17,760 bases of DNA from an uncultured Frankiales bacterium (GCA_946479905.1 CAMLIA010000075.1:1-17760), one strand, 5' to 3'; numbered from the stretch's first letter, positions 7,935-14,901 are shown. Notes: a model not told the origin generated them from the letters alone. Translations and numbers: made by a program.

Positions 7935-9266
7935 TCATCGGAGCAGGGCGGGGAGGTCGGGGAGGCCGACCTCGAAGGGGACGGTGCGCTCGACGCGGTC
8001 GTGGAAGCCGTCGTCGGCCTTGACGGTCCAGCTGTAGGTCCCCGGCAGCGCCGGCACCCCGCTGCGCGTCCCGTCCCACCCGAGGTGCGGGTGCCGGCCG
8101 CGACCGACGGCGCTGGCGACCACGAGCCCGTTCTGGTCGCGGAAGAAGGCCTGCCACGCGACCGGTGCGGACAGCCGCACGTCGAGCACCACCGGGTCTG
8201 GCGCGTGCAGCGGTGCCCCGGTCAGCCTGCTGCTGACGATGCGCGGTGCGTCGTGCATCGCGACCCACCCCAGCGCGCGCAGCCGCGGCAGGTCCTGCTG
8301 CAGGGAACCGGGGCAGTCGGTGATGCCGGTCTCGCCGTGCCCGAAGACGCGGTGCAGCGTGACTACCCGCCCGCTCGGGTACCGCGGCGAGCCGCGCGAC
8401 GTCAGCCGCACGGAGGTGCGCGGGTCGAAGCGCCAGGTCGTCGCGGCGTACCCGATGACGCGCGCCAGCGCCTGCTGCGCCGCGACGGACGCGGTCGTGT
8501 GCGTCATGTCGCCGAGCATCGCGACGCCGAGCGTGCCGGTGTTGAAGCCCTGCGCGTGCGACCCGACGGTCGCCCGGCCGAGCCCGCCGCGCCGTCCTTC
8601 CCAGACCCGGCCGTACTGGTCGACCAGCAGGTTGTAGCCGAGGTCGGCCCAACCGCGGGTCCGCACGTGGTAGGCGTAGTCGGCCCGGATCAGCGACGGC
8701 ACGTCCTCGGGCCGGTAGCCGTTCAGGTCGTCGGTGTGGTGCACGGTGACGGCGACGACGCGGGAGGCGTACGACGGGGCGCGCCGCACCCAGGACTCGT
8801 CGGCCCCCCAGTCGGCGCGGGTCTGCACCTCGCCCAGGACCGGCCGCCCGACGGCCGCGTGCGCCCGCGCGAGCCCGACGTGGCGGCGGCCGTCGGACAC
8901 GCGCGCCAGCCGGAGGCCGCGGGCGGTGCCGTCGACGACCAGCTGCGCGAGGTCGGCGGCTGCCGGACGCCACAGCGGCTCGGTGCCCGGGATGCCCTCG
9001 TCGCCGGTGTCCTCGTCCGCCGAGGCCCAGGGGGTCCACCCGGCGGCGGTGTGCCACCGGTAGCGGACAGCCGCGCGGCCCGACCGCCAGGTCACGCCGA
9101 GCAGCCGCTCGCGCGACAGGCCGGCCGTCGTCGTACCCAGGCCGAGGGCGGCCGAGGTGACGAGGTCGTCGACGGGTCCGGCCGAGGACACGGCGGGGAG
9201 GACGGTCAGGCCGGTGAGGCCGAGGGCGACCACGAGGAGACGGCGGAGCAACGGGATCCTTCGCAC
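7935..9266 (-). CDS. secreted N-acetylmuramoyl-L-alanine amidase (PGRP/amidase_2 type) with C-terminal FlgD-Ig-like domain
   Basis: A 443-residue exported zinc hydrolase expected to cut the amide bond between muramic acid and L-Ala in peptidoglycan. A signal peptide covers residues 1-30 (basic RRIPLLRRLL, hydrophobic stretch, then AVSSAG). After a beta-rich region (50-145) the catalytic domain (about 147-335) shows TRADWGADESW, VTVHHTD (His176), GWADLGYNLLVDQYGRVWEG, TGTLGVAMLGD and FGHGETGITDCPG (His310, Cys318), giving the usual His/His/Cys zinc set. Residues 355-432 resemble an FlgD/FnIII-like domain (HLGWDGT, ALPGTYSWTVKADDG). The GTG at 9266 is chosen because it starts a clean signal peptide; longer forms are implausible. 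No SD is visible, and the start lies within a stem-loop (9252-9289). Confidence 0.9.
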   Translation of the reverse strand: MRRIPLLRRLLVVALGLTGLTVLPAVSSAGPVDDLVTSAALGLGTTTAGLSRERLLGVTWRSGRAAVRYRWHTAAGWTPWASADEDTGDEGIPGTEPLWRPAAADLAQLVVDGTARGLRLARVSDGRRHVGLARAHAAVGRPVLGEVQTRADWGADESWVRRAPSYASRVVAVTVHHTDDLNGYRPEDVPSLIRADYAYHVRTRGWADLGYNLLVDQYGRVWEGRRGGLGRATVGSHAQGFNTGTLGVAMLGDMTHTTASVAAQQALARVIGYAATTWRFDPRTSVRLTSRGSPRYPSGRVVTLHRVFGHGETGITDCPGSLQQDLPRLRALGWVAMHDAPRIVSSRLTGAPLHAPDPVVLDVRLSAPVAWQAFFRDQNGLVVASAVGRGRHPHLGWDGTRSGVPALPGTYSWTVKADDGFHDRVERTVPFEVGLPDLPALLR

Positions 9267-9289
9267 GTGCTGGGACAGGCAGGATCCCG
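9252..9289 (-). promoter_or_regulatory. 9-bp perfect inverted repeat flanking the amidase start codon
   Basis: CGGGATCCT (9252-9260) and AGGATCCCG (9281-9289) are exact reverse complements separated by 20 nt. The GTG start codon (9264-9266) lies in that interval, so in the amidase mRNA the start codon sits in the loop of a strong stem. It could be an RNA structure governing translation, or a DNA operator. The repeat is seen directly; its role is inferred. Confidence 0.5.
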
Positions 9290-9334
9290 GGCGCCCGGCT
9301 TGATCACAAGGGCGGTTGTCCTGAATGTCCGGAT

Positions 9335-10087
9335 CTAGAGCTTCGACTTCAGCAGCGCGATGTCGTCGGCCTGGCCCTCCGCCGGGGTCTCGACCACGAC
9401 GGGGCAGCCGGCGGCCTGCACCACCGCGACGAGGACGTCGGCGTCGATGGTGCCGCTGTCGAGGTTCGCGTGCCGGTCGGCGCCGCTGTCGAAGCTGTCG
9501 CGGCTGTTGTTGCAGTGCACCAGGTCGATGCGGCCGGTGATGGCGAGGACCCGGTCGACGATCCCGGCGAGCTCCTCGCCGCCCGCGAAGGCGTGGCAGG
9601 TGTCGAGGCAGAACCCGACGTTGTCGAAGTGCCCGACCGCGTCCCACAGCCGGGCGATCGCGTCGAGCCGGCGGGCCAGCGCGTGGTCACCGCCGGCGGT
9701 GTTCTCGATGAGCACGGGGAGCGGCCGCTCCATCCGCTCGAAGGTCTTGACCCAGTTCTCGAGCCCGAGCGTCGGCGCGTCCTGCGCCGTGGTGTGCCCG
9801 CCGTGCACGATCAGCCCCTGCGCCCCGAGCCGGGCGGCGGCCTGGGCGTGCTGGTCGAGGATCTTCCGGCTGGGGATGCGGATCTTGTTGTTGGCGCTCG
9901 CGACGTTGACGACGTACGGCGAGTGCACGAAGAACGGGATGTCGAGGGCCACCTCGGTGACCGTGGGCGCCTTCCAGCTCTGCGGGTCGCCCAGGAAGAG
10001 CTGGACGACGTCGGCGTCGCGCTCCTTCGCCGCCAGGCTGAGGCTCTCGAGGTCCGTGCCCTTACCGATGTGAGCTCCGATCAGCAT
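9335..10087 (-). CDS. nfo: deoxyribonuclease IV (endonuclease IV, AP endonuclease)
   Basis: A 250-residue zinc-dependent TIM-barrel enzyme that cleaves the backbone 5' of abasic sites in base-excision repair. All expected metal ligands are present in order: His55 (FFVHSPY), His95 (IVHGG), Glu128 (ENTAGG), Asp162 and His165 (LDTCHAF), His191 (VHCNNS), Asp204 and His206 (ADRHANL), and Glu233 (VVETP). The start ATG has no convincing SD but is preceded by TACCGT at leaderless spacing. The length is slightly short of E. coli Nfo (about 285) but normal for actinobacterial forms. It is divergent from the cupredoxin-like gene with only 33 nt between, and 68 nt upstream of the amidase gene on the same strand. 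Confidence 0.94.
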   Translation of the reverse strand: MLIGAHIGKGTDLESLSLAAKERDADVVQLFLGDPQSWKAPTVTEVALDIPFFVHSPYVVNVASANNKIRIPSRKILDQHAQAAARLGAQGLIVHGGHTTAQDAPTLGLENWVKTFERMERPLPVLIENTAGGDHALARRLDAIARLWDAVGHFDNVGFCLDTCHAFAGGEELAGIVDRVLAITGRIDLVHCNNSRDSFDSGADRHANLDSGTIDADVLVAVVQAAGCPVVVETPAEGQADDIALLKSKL

Positions 10088-10093
10088 CTGCCC

Positions 10094-10099
10094 ACGGTA
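10094..10099 (-). promoter_or_regulatory. -10 box (TACCGT) of nfo, probably leaderless
   Basis: On the minus strand TACCGT is followed by 6 nt (GGGCAG) and then the nfo ATG at 10087. This fits TANNNT spacing for transcription starting at the start codon. The same hexamer stands 7 nt before the quinone oxidoreductase start. No -35 box is obvious. Confidence 0.4.
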
Positions 10100-10120
10100 C
10101 GTCGATGGCACGATGGTCAC

Positions 10121-10873
10121 ATGACCCGGCGACTGCTCACCGCGCTGGCGGTCGTCGTCGCGGCGTGGGCGCTGGTGGTGCAGCTGCCCACGGCTGCCTG
10201 GGCGGCCAACCACACGGTGACGCTGAGCCAGACCGAGCAGGGCAGCACCCTCACCGTCCGCGCGGGGGACACGGTCACGTTCAGCAACACCGACTCGGTG
10301 AGCCACCGCGTCCGGAGCGCGAGCGCCAACTGGTCGTTCGACCACACGATCGCCGCCGGCAAGAGCCAGCAGGCCGGTCCCTTCACGACGCCCGGCACCT
10401 ACACCTACACCGACAGCTACACCTTCGGGGTGCTGCCCCGGACGGTGACGGGCAGCATCGTCGTACCCGCCCAGGCCCCGACGCCGACCCCGACGCCGAG
10501 CCGCTCGGCGTCGGCGAGCCCCCGGCCCTCGGCACCGGGCGGCACCCGCCCCTCGGCGTCGGCGAGCGCCGCTGCTGTCCCCACCCAGTCCGGTGTCGCC
10601 GTCCCGCCGCCGATCACCGGCGGCATCATCCCCCCCCCGGCCGTGACACCGTCGGGCGGACCGGCGCCCCAGGTCGCGCCCGCCCCCGCCACGACGGTGT
10701 CCCCGAGCCCGGTCGCGAGCGTCGACTACGCCGGCAAGGACCAGATCGTGCAGCACTCCGCCCACGGGTTCGGGCTGCCCGCGGCGCTGGGAGTGGTCGC
10801 CGCCGTGGGTGTGGTGTCGCTGCTCGTCCGGATCCTGCTCGCAGCGCCGGAGGCCCGCCGGGCGGTCCGGTAG
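10121..10873 (+). CDS. membrane-anchored cupredoxin-fold protein lacking copper ligands
   Basis: A 250-residue envelope protein of unknown function. There is a signal peptide at 1-28 (RRLLTALAVVVAAWALVVQL, then AAWA before ANHTV). A plastocyanin-like domain (about 30-116) has VRAGDTVTFSNTDSVSHRV (His62) and FTTPGTYTYTDSYTF. In copper-binding relatives the segment after GTY reads Y-x-C-x-x-H-x-x-M; here Cys, His and Met are all replaced, so the type I copper site appears lost. A Pro/Ser/Thr-rich spacer (about 117-220) follows, then one hydrophobic helix (about 221-240) and a short basic end (EARRAVR), suggesting C-terminal membrane anchoring with the domain held out through the wall. The start is ATG, leaving a 33-nt gap to divergent nfo. 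Upstream in-frame extension would run antisense through nfo and is rejected. Confidence 0.8.
   Translation: MTRRLLTALAVVVAAWALVVQLPTAAWAANHTVTLSQTEQGSTLTVRAGDTVTFSNTDSVSHRVRSASANWSFDHTIAAGKSQQAGPFTTPGTYTYTDSYTFGVLPRTVTGSIVVPAQAPTPTPTPSRSASASPRPSAPGGTRPSASASAAAVPTQSGVAVPPPITGGIIPPPAVTPSGGPAPQVAPAPATTVSPSPVASVDYAGKDQIVQHSAHGFGLPAALGVVAAVGVVSLLVRILLAAPEARRAVR
10504..10567 (+). repeat. 16-bp direct repeat in the Pro/Ser-rich spacer of the cupredoxin-like gene
   Basis: CTCGGCGTCGGCGAGC occurs at 10504-10519 and again at 10552-10567, period 48 nt (in frame, encoding S-A-S-A-S). This is probably an internal duplication in low-complexity linker DNA. Confidence 0.5.
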
Positions 10874-10882
10874 CCTCTACCG
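10871..10882 (+). promoter_or_regulatory. possible -10 box (TAGCCT) of the rpsF operon
   Basis: TAGCCT (10871-10876) overlaps the stop codon of the cupredoxin-like gene and would start transcription near 10883, about 75 nt before rpsF and just ahead of the leader stem-loop. It is also part of a short palindrome CGGTAG-CCT-CTACCG (10868-10882). No -35 box is clear, so this is a weak call. Confidence 0.3.
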
Positions 10883-10901
10883 AGTTTGCTGACGCGAACA
10901 C

Positions 10902-10944
10902 CCTCCTGCCACCGAGAGCCGGTGGCCGCTGAGTCCACAGGAGG
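10902..10944 (+). promoter_or_regulatory. rpsF leader: S6:S18-binding-type autoregulatory RNA element
   Basis: An outer stem pairs CCTCCTG (10902-10908) with CAGGAGG (10938-10944). Stacked directly on it is a hairpin, CCACCG (10909-10914) with CGGTGG (10920-10925) and loop AGAGC. The 3' side of the junction is a 12-nt bulge (10926-10937) that begins with CCG. A hairpin next to a bulge holding CCG is the known shape of the rpsF leader motif that mimics the S6:S18 site on 16S rRNA and lets the S6:S18 complex shut off its own mRNA. The outer stem uses part of the rpsF SD (CAGGAGGAGGTGG). The pairing is seen in sequence; protein binding is inferred. Confidence 0.6.
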
Positions 10945-10956
10945 AGGTGGGTCCAC

Positions 10957-11247
10957 TTGCGTCACTACGAGCTGATGGTCATCCTCGACCCCGATCTCGA
11001 GGAGCGGACGATCGCTCCCAGCCTCGACACGTTCCTCAACGTCGTCCGCACCGGCGGCGGCACCGTGGACAAGGTCGACATCTGGGGCCGTCGCCGGCTG
11101 TCCTTCGAGATCAACAAGAAGGTCGAGGGCATCTACGCCGTCGTCGACCTGCAAGCCGAGCCGGCCGTCATGAAGGAGCTGGACCGCCAGCTCAACCTCA
11201 ACGAGTCGGTCCTGCGCACGAAGGTCATGCGGCCCGAGCTCCGCTAG
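10957..11247 (+). CDS. rpsF: 30S ribosomal protein S6
   Basis: A 96-residue S6 protein ([53 protein letters not shown]) that binds S18 and 16S rRNA in the platform of the small subunit. The length is typical for actinobacteria. The start codon is TTG at 10957, supported by a strong SD (GAGGAGGTGG, 10941-10950), part of which is taken up in the leader stem. It is the first gene of the rpsF-ssb-rpsR-rplI operon. Confidence 0.98.
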   Translation: MRHYELMVILDPDLEERTIAPSLDTFLNVVRTGGGTVDKVDIWGRRRLSFEINKKVEGIYAVVDLQAEPAVMKELDRQLNLNESVLRTKVMRPELR

Positions 11248-11312
11248 ATCCGAGAACGTCCTTCCCCACTGCAACCCTCTGAAGGACAACCTCTTCTCAA
11301 GGAGAACCACCT

Positions 11313-11819
11313 GTGGCTGGCGAGACCGTCATCACCGTCGTCGGGAACCTCACCGGGGACCCCGAGCTGCGCTTCACCCCGTCGGGTGCTGCCGTGGCCA
11401 GCTTCACCGTTGCCTCCACCCCGCGGACGCTCGACAAGGCGACCAACGAGTGGAAGGACGGCGAGGCGCTCTTCCTGCGCTGCTCGATCTGGCGGCAGGC
11501 CGCGGAGAACGTGGCCGAGTCGCTCCAGAAGGGCATGCGGGTGGTCGTCCAGGGCCGCCTCAAGCAGCGGAGCTACGAGACGAAGGAGGGCGAGAAGCGC
11601 ACCTCCTACGAGCTCGACGTCGAGGAGGTCGGCCCGTCCCTGAAGTACGCCACCGCGAAGGTCAACAAGACCACGCGCGGCGGTGGGGGCGGCGGCTTCG
11701 GTGGTTCCCCGTCGGGCGGCGGTGCCGGATCTGCCCCTGCCGATGACCCCTGGGCCTCCGCGGCCCCTGCGGGTGGCGGCGGCGGTGGCGGCGGCTGGTC
11801 CGACGAGCCTCCCTTCTAG
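11313..11819 (+). CDS. ssb: single-stranded DNA-binding protein
   Basis: A 168-residue SSB. The OB fold covers residues 1-115 ([60 protein letters not shown]). A glycine-rich flexible linker (about 120-160) follows, then the acidic/hydrophobic tip WSDEPPF, which recruits partner enzymes of replication and repair. The start GTG at 11313 has AAGGAGA at 11299-11305. The 65-nt gap after rpsF holds a 7-bp inverted repeat (GTCCTTC 11258-11264, GAAGGAC 11281-11287), too weak to call a terminator. Expression is probably tied to the operon. Confidence 0.97.
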   Translation: MAGETVITVVGNLTGDPELRFTPSGAAVASFTVASTPRTLDKATNEWKDGEALFLRCSIWRQAAENVAESLQKGMRVVVQGRLKQRSYETKEGEKRTSYELDVEEVGPSLKYATAKVNKTTRGGGGGGFGGSPSGGGAGSAPADDPWASAAPAGGGGGGGGWSDEPPF

Positions 11820-11854
11820 ACCCACCTCACACACTTTTCTTTAGGAGAACGATC

Positions 11855-12091
11855 ATGGCCAAGCCTCCTCCGAGGAAGCCGAAGAAGAAGGTCTGCCAGT
11901 TCTGCAAGGACAAGGTGACCTACGTCGACTACAAGGACACCGGCCTGCTCCGGAAGTTCATCTCCGACCGCGGCAAGATCCGCGCGCGTCGGGTCTCCGG
12001 CAACTGCAGCCAGCACCAGCGCGACGTCGCCACGGCCGTGAAGAACAGCCGTGAGATGGCGCTGCTGCCCTACACGAGCACGGCACGCTGA
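11855..12091 (+). CDS. rpsR: 30S ribosomal protein S18, zinc-binding (C+) type
   Basis: A 78-residue S18, partner of S6. It keeps four putative zinc ligands, Cys14 and Cys17 (VCQFC) with Cys51 and His54 (NCSQH), marking the C+ form. Actinobacteria often also carry a zinc-free S18 elsewhere that is induced when zinc is scarce; no such copy is in this window. SD AGGAGA precedes the ATG at 11855. The TGA stop shares its A with the ATG of rplI, so the two genes are translationally coupled. Confidence 0.97.
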   Translation: MAKPPPRKPKKKVCQFCKDKVTYVDYKDTGLLRKFISDRGKIRARRVSGNCSQHQRDVATAVKNSREMALLPYTSTAR

Positions 12092-12537
12092 TGAAGCTCA
12101 TCCTCACGGCCGACGTGCCGAACCTCGGGGCGCCCGGCGACCTGGTCGAGGTCAAGGACGGCTACGGCCGGAACTTCCTCGTCCCGCAGGGCCTCGCCAT
12201 CGCCGCCACCCGCGGCGCGGAGAAGCAGGTCGCCACCATCCGCCGCGCCCGCGAGGCGCGGACCGTCCGCGACCTGCAGCACGCCAACGAGATCAAGCAG
12301 ACCCTCCAGGGCCTGTCGGTGACGCTGTCGGCCCGCGCCGGGTCCGAGGGCAAGCTGTTCGGCTCCGTCACCTCCGCCGACATCGCCGCGGCGATCGCCA
12401 AGGCCGGCGGGCCGAAGCTCGACAAGCGCTCGATCGTCATCAAGAACGCGATCAAGAGCACCGGCAGCCACACCGTCTCGGTGAAGATCCACGGTGACGT
12501 GGACGCCAACCTGTCCGTGGCGGTCGTCGGCGCCTAG
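12091..12537 (+). CDS. rplI: 50S ribosomal protein L9
   Basis: A 148-residue L9, normal length. The N-terminal rRNA-binding domain carries the signature [19 protein letters not shown] (residues 16-34), followed by a long connecting helix and the C-terminal domain ([30 protein letters not shown]). It is the last gene of the operon, starting within the rpsR stop codon. A perfect 17-bp stem begins 9 nt after its stop. Confidence 0.98.
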   Translation: MKLILTADVPNLGAPGDLVEVKDGYGRNFLVPQGLAIAATRGAEKQVATIRRAREARTVRDLQHANEIKQTLQGLSVTLSARAGSEGKLFGSVTSADIAAAIAKAGGPKLDKRSIVIKNAIKSTGSHTVSVKIHGDVDANLSVAVVGA

Positions 12538-12546
12538 GCGTGTCGA

Positions 12547-12590
12547 CATCGGTTGATCCACAGGGCTCCGGCGCTGTGGATCAACCGATG
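12547..12590. terminator. 17-bp perfect stem between convergent rplI and the glycerophosphodiesterase gene
   Basis: CATCGGTTGATCCACAG (12547-12563) is the exact reverse complement of 12574-12590, with a 10-nt loop. It starts 9 nt after the rplI stop, and the right arm contains the stop codon of the leftward gene. Being symmetric it can act for both strands. There is no T-tract, which is common for actinobacterial terminators. Confidence 0.75.
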
Positions 12591-13231
12591 ATCCGCCGTG
12601 CCACCAGCTCCGTGACGATGCCGAGGTCCTTGGTGATGGCGCCGTCGGCGCCCACGGCGCGGGCCCGGGCCAGGGCGGCGGCGTCGTCGACCGGCCAGGT
12701 GAGGACCACCAGCTGGTGCTCGTGCAGCTCGGCCACGAGCTCGGACGTGAGCAGCGACAGGTGCACGGACACCCCGTAGGGGACGGCGCCGGTGCGCAGC
12801 CGGCGCCGCAACCGGTGCAGCGAGGCGCGGCCGCGGACCGACAGCAGCACCTTCGCCCAGGGCAGCTGCTCGAAGGGCAGCACGGCCGGCCACCAGCGCG
12901 CGCAGACCAGCATCGGGTGCTCGGGTGCGCGCTCGTGCACGGCGCGAGCCACCTCGATCCCGGCCCGCCCGACGCCCTTGAGGTCCAGCATCACCGTCTG
13001 CCGGGGCGGCAGCGCGTCGAGCAGCTCGTCGAGGTGCAGGCGGGGGAGCTCGAGGGTGAGCAGCCGACCCGCGTCCCAGTGCCACGGCAGCGGCCACAGC
13101 GTCTTCGCGTGCCGCACCTCCAGCCGGCCGCGGTGCAGGTGGATGTCCGCCTCGATGATGTCGGCGCCCAGCAGCGCCGCGGCACGCAGCACCGCGAGGT
13201 CGTTGCCTGCCCGGTGGGCGACGGCGAGCAC
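12581..13231 (-). CDS. glycerophosphodiester phosphodiesterase family protein (short form)
   Basis: A 216-residue GDPD-fold protein. Catalytic features are HRAGN at the N-terminus (His6, Arg7), EADIH (Glu27, Asp29) and EVRH (His41), with MLDLKG (about 107-112) in the place of the family's usual acidic-x-Lys strand and GADGAITKDLG near the end. These enzymes hydrolyse glycerophosphodiesters to sn-glycerol 3-phosphate and an alcohol. No signal peptide is seen, so it is probably cytoplasmic. The GTG start lies 1 nt after the stop of the PAP2 gene (TGA-C-GTG), giving tight translational coupling. The true substrate is unknown; with a PAP2 enzyme and a flippase-like membrane protein upstream, a lipid-derived diester is likely. 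Confidence 0.85.
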   Translation of the reverse strand: MLAVAHRAGNDLAVLRAAALLGADIIEADIHLHRGRLEVRHAKTLWPLPWHWDAGRLLTLELPRLHLDELLDALPPRQTVMLDLKGVGRAGIEVARAVHERAPEHPMLVCARWWPAVLPFEQLPWAKVLLSVRGRASLHRLRRRLRTGAVPYGVSVHLSLLTSELVAELHEHQLVVLTWPVDDAAALARARAVGADGAITKDLGIVTELVARRIIG

Positions 13232-13232
13232 G

Positions 13233-13949
13233 TCAGCTGACCTGCTGCGGGAAGCGCTTGTGCTCCCAGTGCAGCGCGATGCCGTGCCCGATCAGGGTCA
13301 GCACGACACCCCCGACGACGTCCAGCAGGTAGTGGTTGCCGGTGATCACGACCGCCGCGGCCATGAGCAGCGGCATGAGCAGCCCCAGCAGCTTGAGCGG
13401 CACCGGCCGGGCCGCCGCGATCACCGCCAGCCCCACGAGCAGGTCCCAGCCGACGTGCAGGCTCGGCATCGCCGCGAACTGGTTCACGAACGCCGGCGGC
13501 TGCAGCACGCGGTAAGCGTGCGACCGCTCGGTGACGGTGTCGATGAGGCCGAGGTCGGCGAGCCGCGGAGGCGCCACGGGGTAGCTGATGAACACCACCA
13601 GCCCGACAGCGCCCGAGACCATCATCGCGTTGCGGAGGCGCAGGAAGATGACCCGGTGCTGCATCGCCAGCCACAGCATCACGACGACGATGACCGGCCA
13701 GTGGCCCCAGATGTAGATCCAGTTCGCGAGGTCCGCGAGCCAGTCGCGCTGCGCGAGGACCGCTTGCGACTGCTTCTCGACGTCGAGGTGCAGCGTCGAC
13801 TCGACCTGGAGCACGTCCTGCGCGTGGTCGCGGGCGAGCTGCGGCCGGTTCGCGGTCAGGCCACGTGCCCCGAAGTAGCAGACGACACCCGTGACGACGA
13901 TGCCGAGCTGCTCGAGGATCCACGGTGGCCGGTGCACGTGCACCTGCAC
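13233..13949 (-). CDS. PAP2 family membrane phosphatase / inositolphosphotransferase-like protein
   Basis: A 238-residue polytopic protein with about six hydrophobic segments and all PAP2 motifs of the Aur1/IPC-synthase-like subgroup: YPVAPPR (123-129), MPSLHVGW (161-168, His165) and TGNHYLLDVVGG (203-214, His206 and Asp210). Members remove phosphate from lipid phosphates or transfer phospho-head groups at the outer membrane face. The start is uncertain: GTG at 13949 has only a distant AGGAGG-like SD (13 nt or more away), and two more in-frame GTG codons follow. It is coupled to the downstream glycerophosphodiesterase gene. The substrate cannot be decided from sequence. Confidence 0.85.
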   Translation of the reverse strand: MQVHVHRPPWILEQLGIVVTGVVCYFGARGLTANRPQLARDHAQDVLQVESTLHLDVEKQSQAVLAQRDWLADLANWIYIWGHWPVIVVVMLWLAMQHRVIFLRLRNAMMVSGAVGLVVFISYPVAPPRLADLGLIDTVTERSHAYRVLQPPAFVNQFAAMPSLHVGWDLLVGLAVIAAARPVPLKLLGLLMPLLMAAAVVITGNHYLLDVVGGVVLTLIGHGIALHWEHKRFPQQVS

Positions 13950-13980
13950 TGAGGATCACCACCCTCCTGGGACGAGGGTG
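13931..13980 (-). repeat. palindrome and small hairpin around the PAP2 gene start
   Basis: GGTGCACGTGCACC (13931-13944) is a perfect 14-bp palindrome just inside the PAP2 coding start. Just upstream CACCCTC (13960-13966) and GAGGGTG (13974-13980) form a 7-bp stem with a 7-nt loop. The hairpin contains the only SD-like sequence (on the minus strand, AGGAGGG), so it could limit translation, or it may be a weak terminator of the upstream gene. Confidence 0.35.
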
Positions 13981-14019
13981 CTCCTCCGCCGCCGCGTCGC
14001 GGCAGGTCCGAAGGTCCTG

Positions 14020-14901
14020 TCAGGCAGCCACCATCGCCCCCGGCTGCGCCGCCATCGCCCCCGGCCGCGCCGCCCGGCGGGCGAGCAGCAGGCTGGTGCC
14101 ACCGAGCAGCAGCGCCGGGAGCCACGCGACGCTGGCCATCAGGGTGACCGACCCCAGGGCCGCCTTCCAGGGCAGGCCGAGACCCATCAGGGCGAGGACC
14201 AGCGCGCCGTCGCGGGGGCTGGCGCCGTTCGGGCCGGGGACGGCACCGGCGATCTGGCTGGCACCGAAGGCCCCGAGCAGCGCGAGCGGGGACAGCACGT
14301 GCCCGGTCGCGGCCACGGTGCCGAACAGCAGCGCGCCGATGCTCGCCTGGTACCCCAGCGACAGGACCAGGCCGCGGGCCACGGTCGCCGGCCGCGGCAG
14401 CGTGCGCCGCGGCAGCAGTCCGGGCCGGAACCGGCGCAGCAGCAGCCCGACGACCACGGCAGCGAGCGCCAGCCCGACCGCGACGAGCAGCATCCTGGTC
14501 GGCAGGGCGGCGCCGGCGACGCCGACGAACAGGGCCAGGCCCAGCGCGCCCACCAGCCGGTCCAGCCCGACCTCGGCCACGGCGGTGGGGGTGTGCATGC
14601 CGATCCGGGTCAGCCGCCGGATCCGCCACGCGTCGGCGCCGACGTGCCCGGGGGTGAACAGCCCCAGCAGCTCCGACTCCGCGTAGGCCCGGAGGTGCCA
14701 GCGCCGACGCTGACCGCTCTCGGACAGCTGGTGCCAGCGCAGCGGGCACAGGACGTACTTGCCCACCATCCAGGGCACGAGGCCGAGCAGCACGGGCAGG
14801 AACGAGACGCGCGGCAGCGACGGCAGGGTCAGGGCGGGGACGGTCACGGCGATCAGCGCGGCGACCAGGCGCAGCCAGCGGCTGTGCAGCAGGCGCTTCA
14901 C
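14020..14901 (-). CDS. UPF0104 / lysylphosphatidylglycerol synthase-type transmembrane protein (YbhN-like)
   Basis: A 293-residue membrane protein, mostly hydrophobic helices, resembling the flippase part of MprF and the YbhN/AglD family. Recognisable parts are WMVGKYVLCPLRWHQL (about 44-59), SELLGLFTPGHVGADAWRIRRL (about 76-97), EVGLDRLVG, and GASQIAGAVPGPNGASPRDGALV (about 212-234). It lacks the soluble lysyl-transferase domain of MprF, so it probably moves or modifies a lipid or lipid-linked glycan rather than aminoacylating one. The start is GTG at 14901 or the adjacent TTG at 14904; no strong SD distinguishes them. It precedes the PAP2 and GDPD genes on the same strand with a 70-nt gap, likely one lipid-related operon. 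The C-terminus ends in a duplicated Ala/Pro/Gly/Met-rich stretch. Confidence 0.8.
   Translation of the reverse strand: MKRLLHSRWLRLVAALIAVTVPALTLPSLPRVSFLPVLLGLVPWMVGKYVLCPLRWHQLSESGQRRRWHLRAYAESELLGLFTPGHVGADAWRIRRLTRIGMHTPTAVAEVGLDRLVGALGLALFVGVAGAALPTRMLLVAVGLALAAVVVGLLLRRFRPGLLPRRTLPRPATVARGLVLSLGYQASIGALLFGTVAATGHVLSPLALLGAFGASQIAGAVPGPNGASPRDGALVLALMGLGLPWKAALGSVTLMASVAWLPALLLGGTSLLLARRAARPGAMAAQPGAMVAA
14031..14072. repeat. two tandem 21-bp units at the 3' end of the UPF0104-type gene
   Basis: The unit at 14031-14051 is repeated at 14052-14072 with one mismatch. In frame it encodes PGAM-containing heptads at the extreme C-terminus, consistent with slippage or tandem duplication in a non-essential tail. 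Confidence 0.7.

Noticed and set aside
9267..9647. N-terminal extension of the amidase to 570 residues
   Set aside because: The added 127 residues are Arg/Pro/Gln-rich antisense to nfo, and the signal peptide would become internal.
11258..11287. 7-bp inverted repeat in the rpsF-ssb gap as a terminator
   Set aside because: The stem is weak with a 16-nt loop and no T-tract, and it lies inside a conserved operon.
12547..12590. DnaA box or parS-like site within the stem after rplI
   Set aside because: TTGATCCACA has an extra base compared with the DnaA box, and the palindrome does not match the parS consensus; a terminator explains it better.
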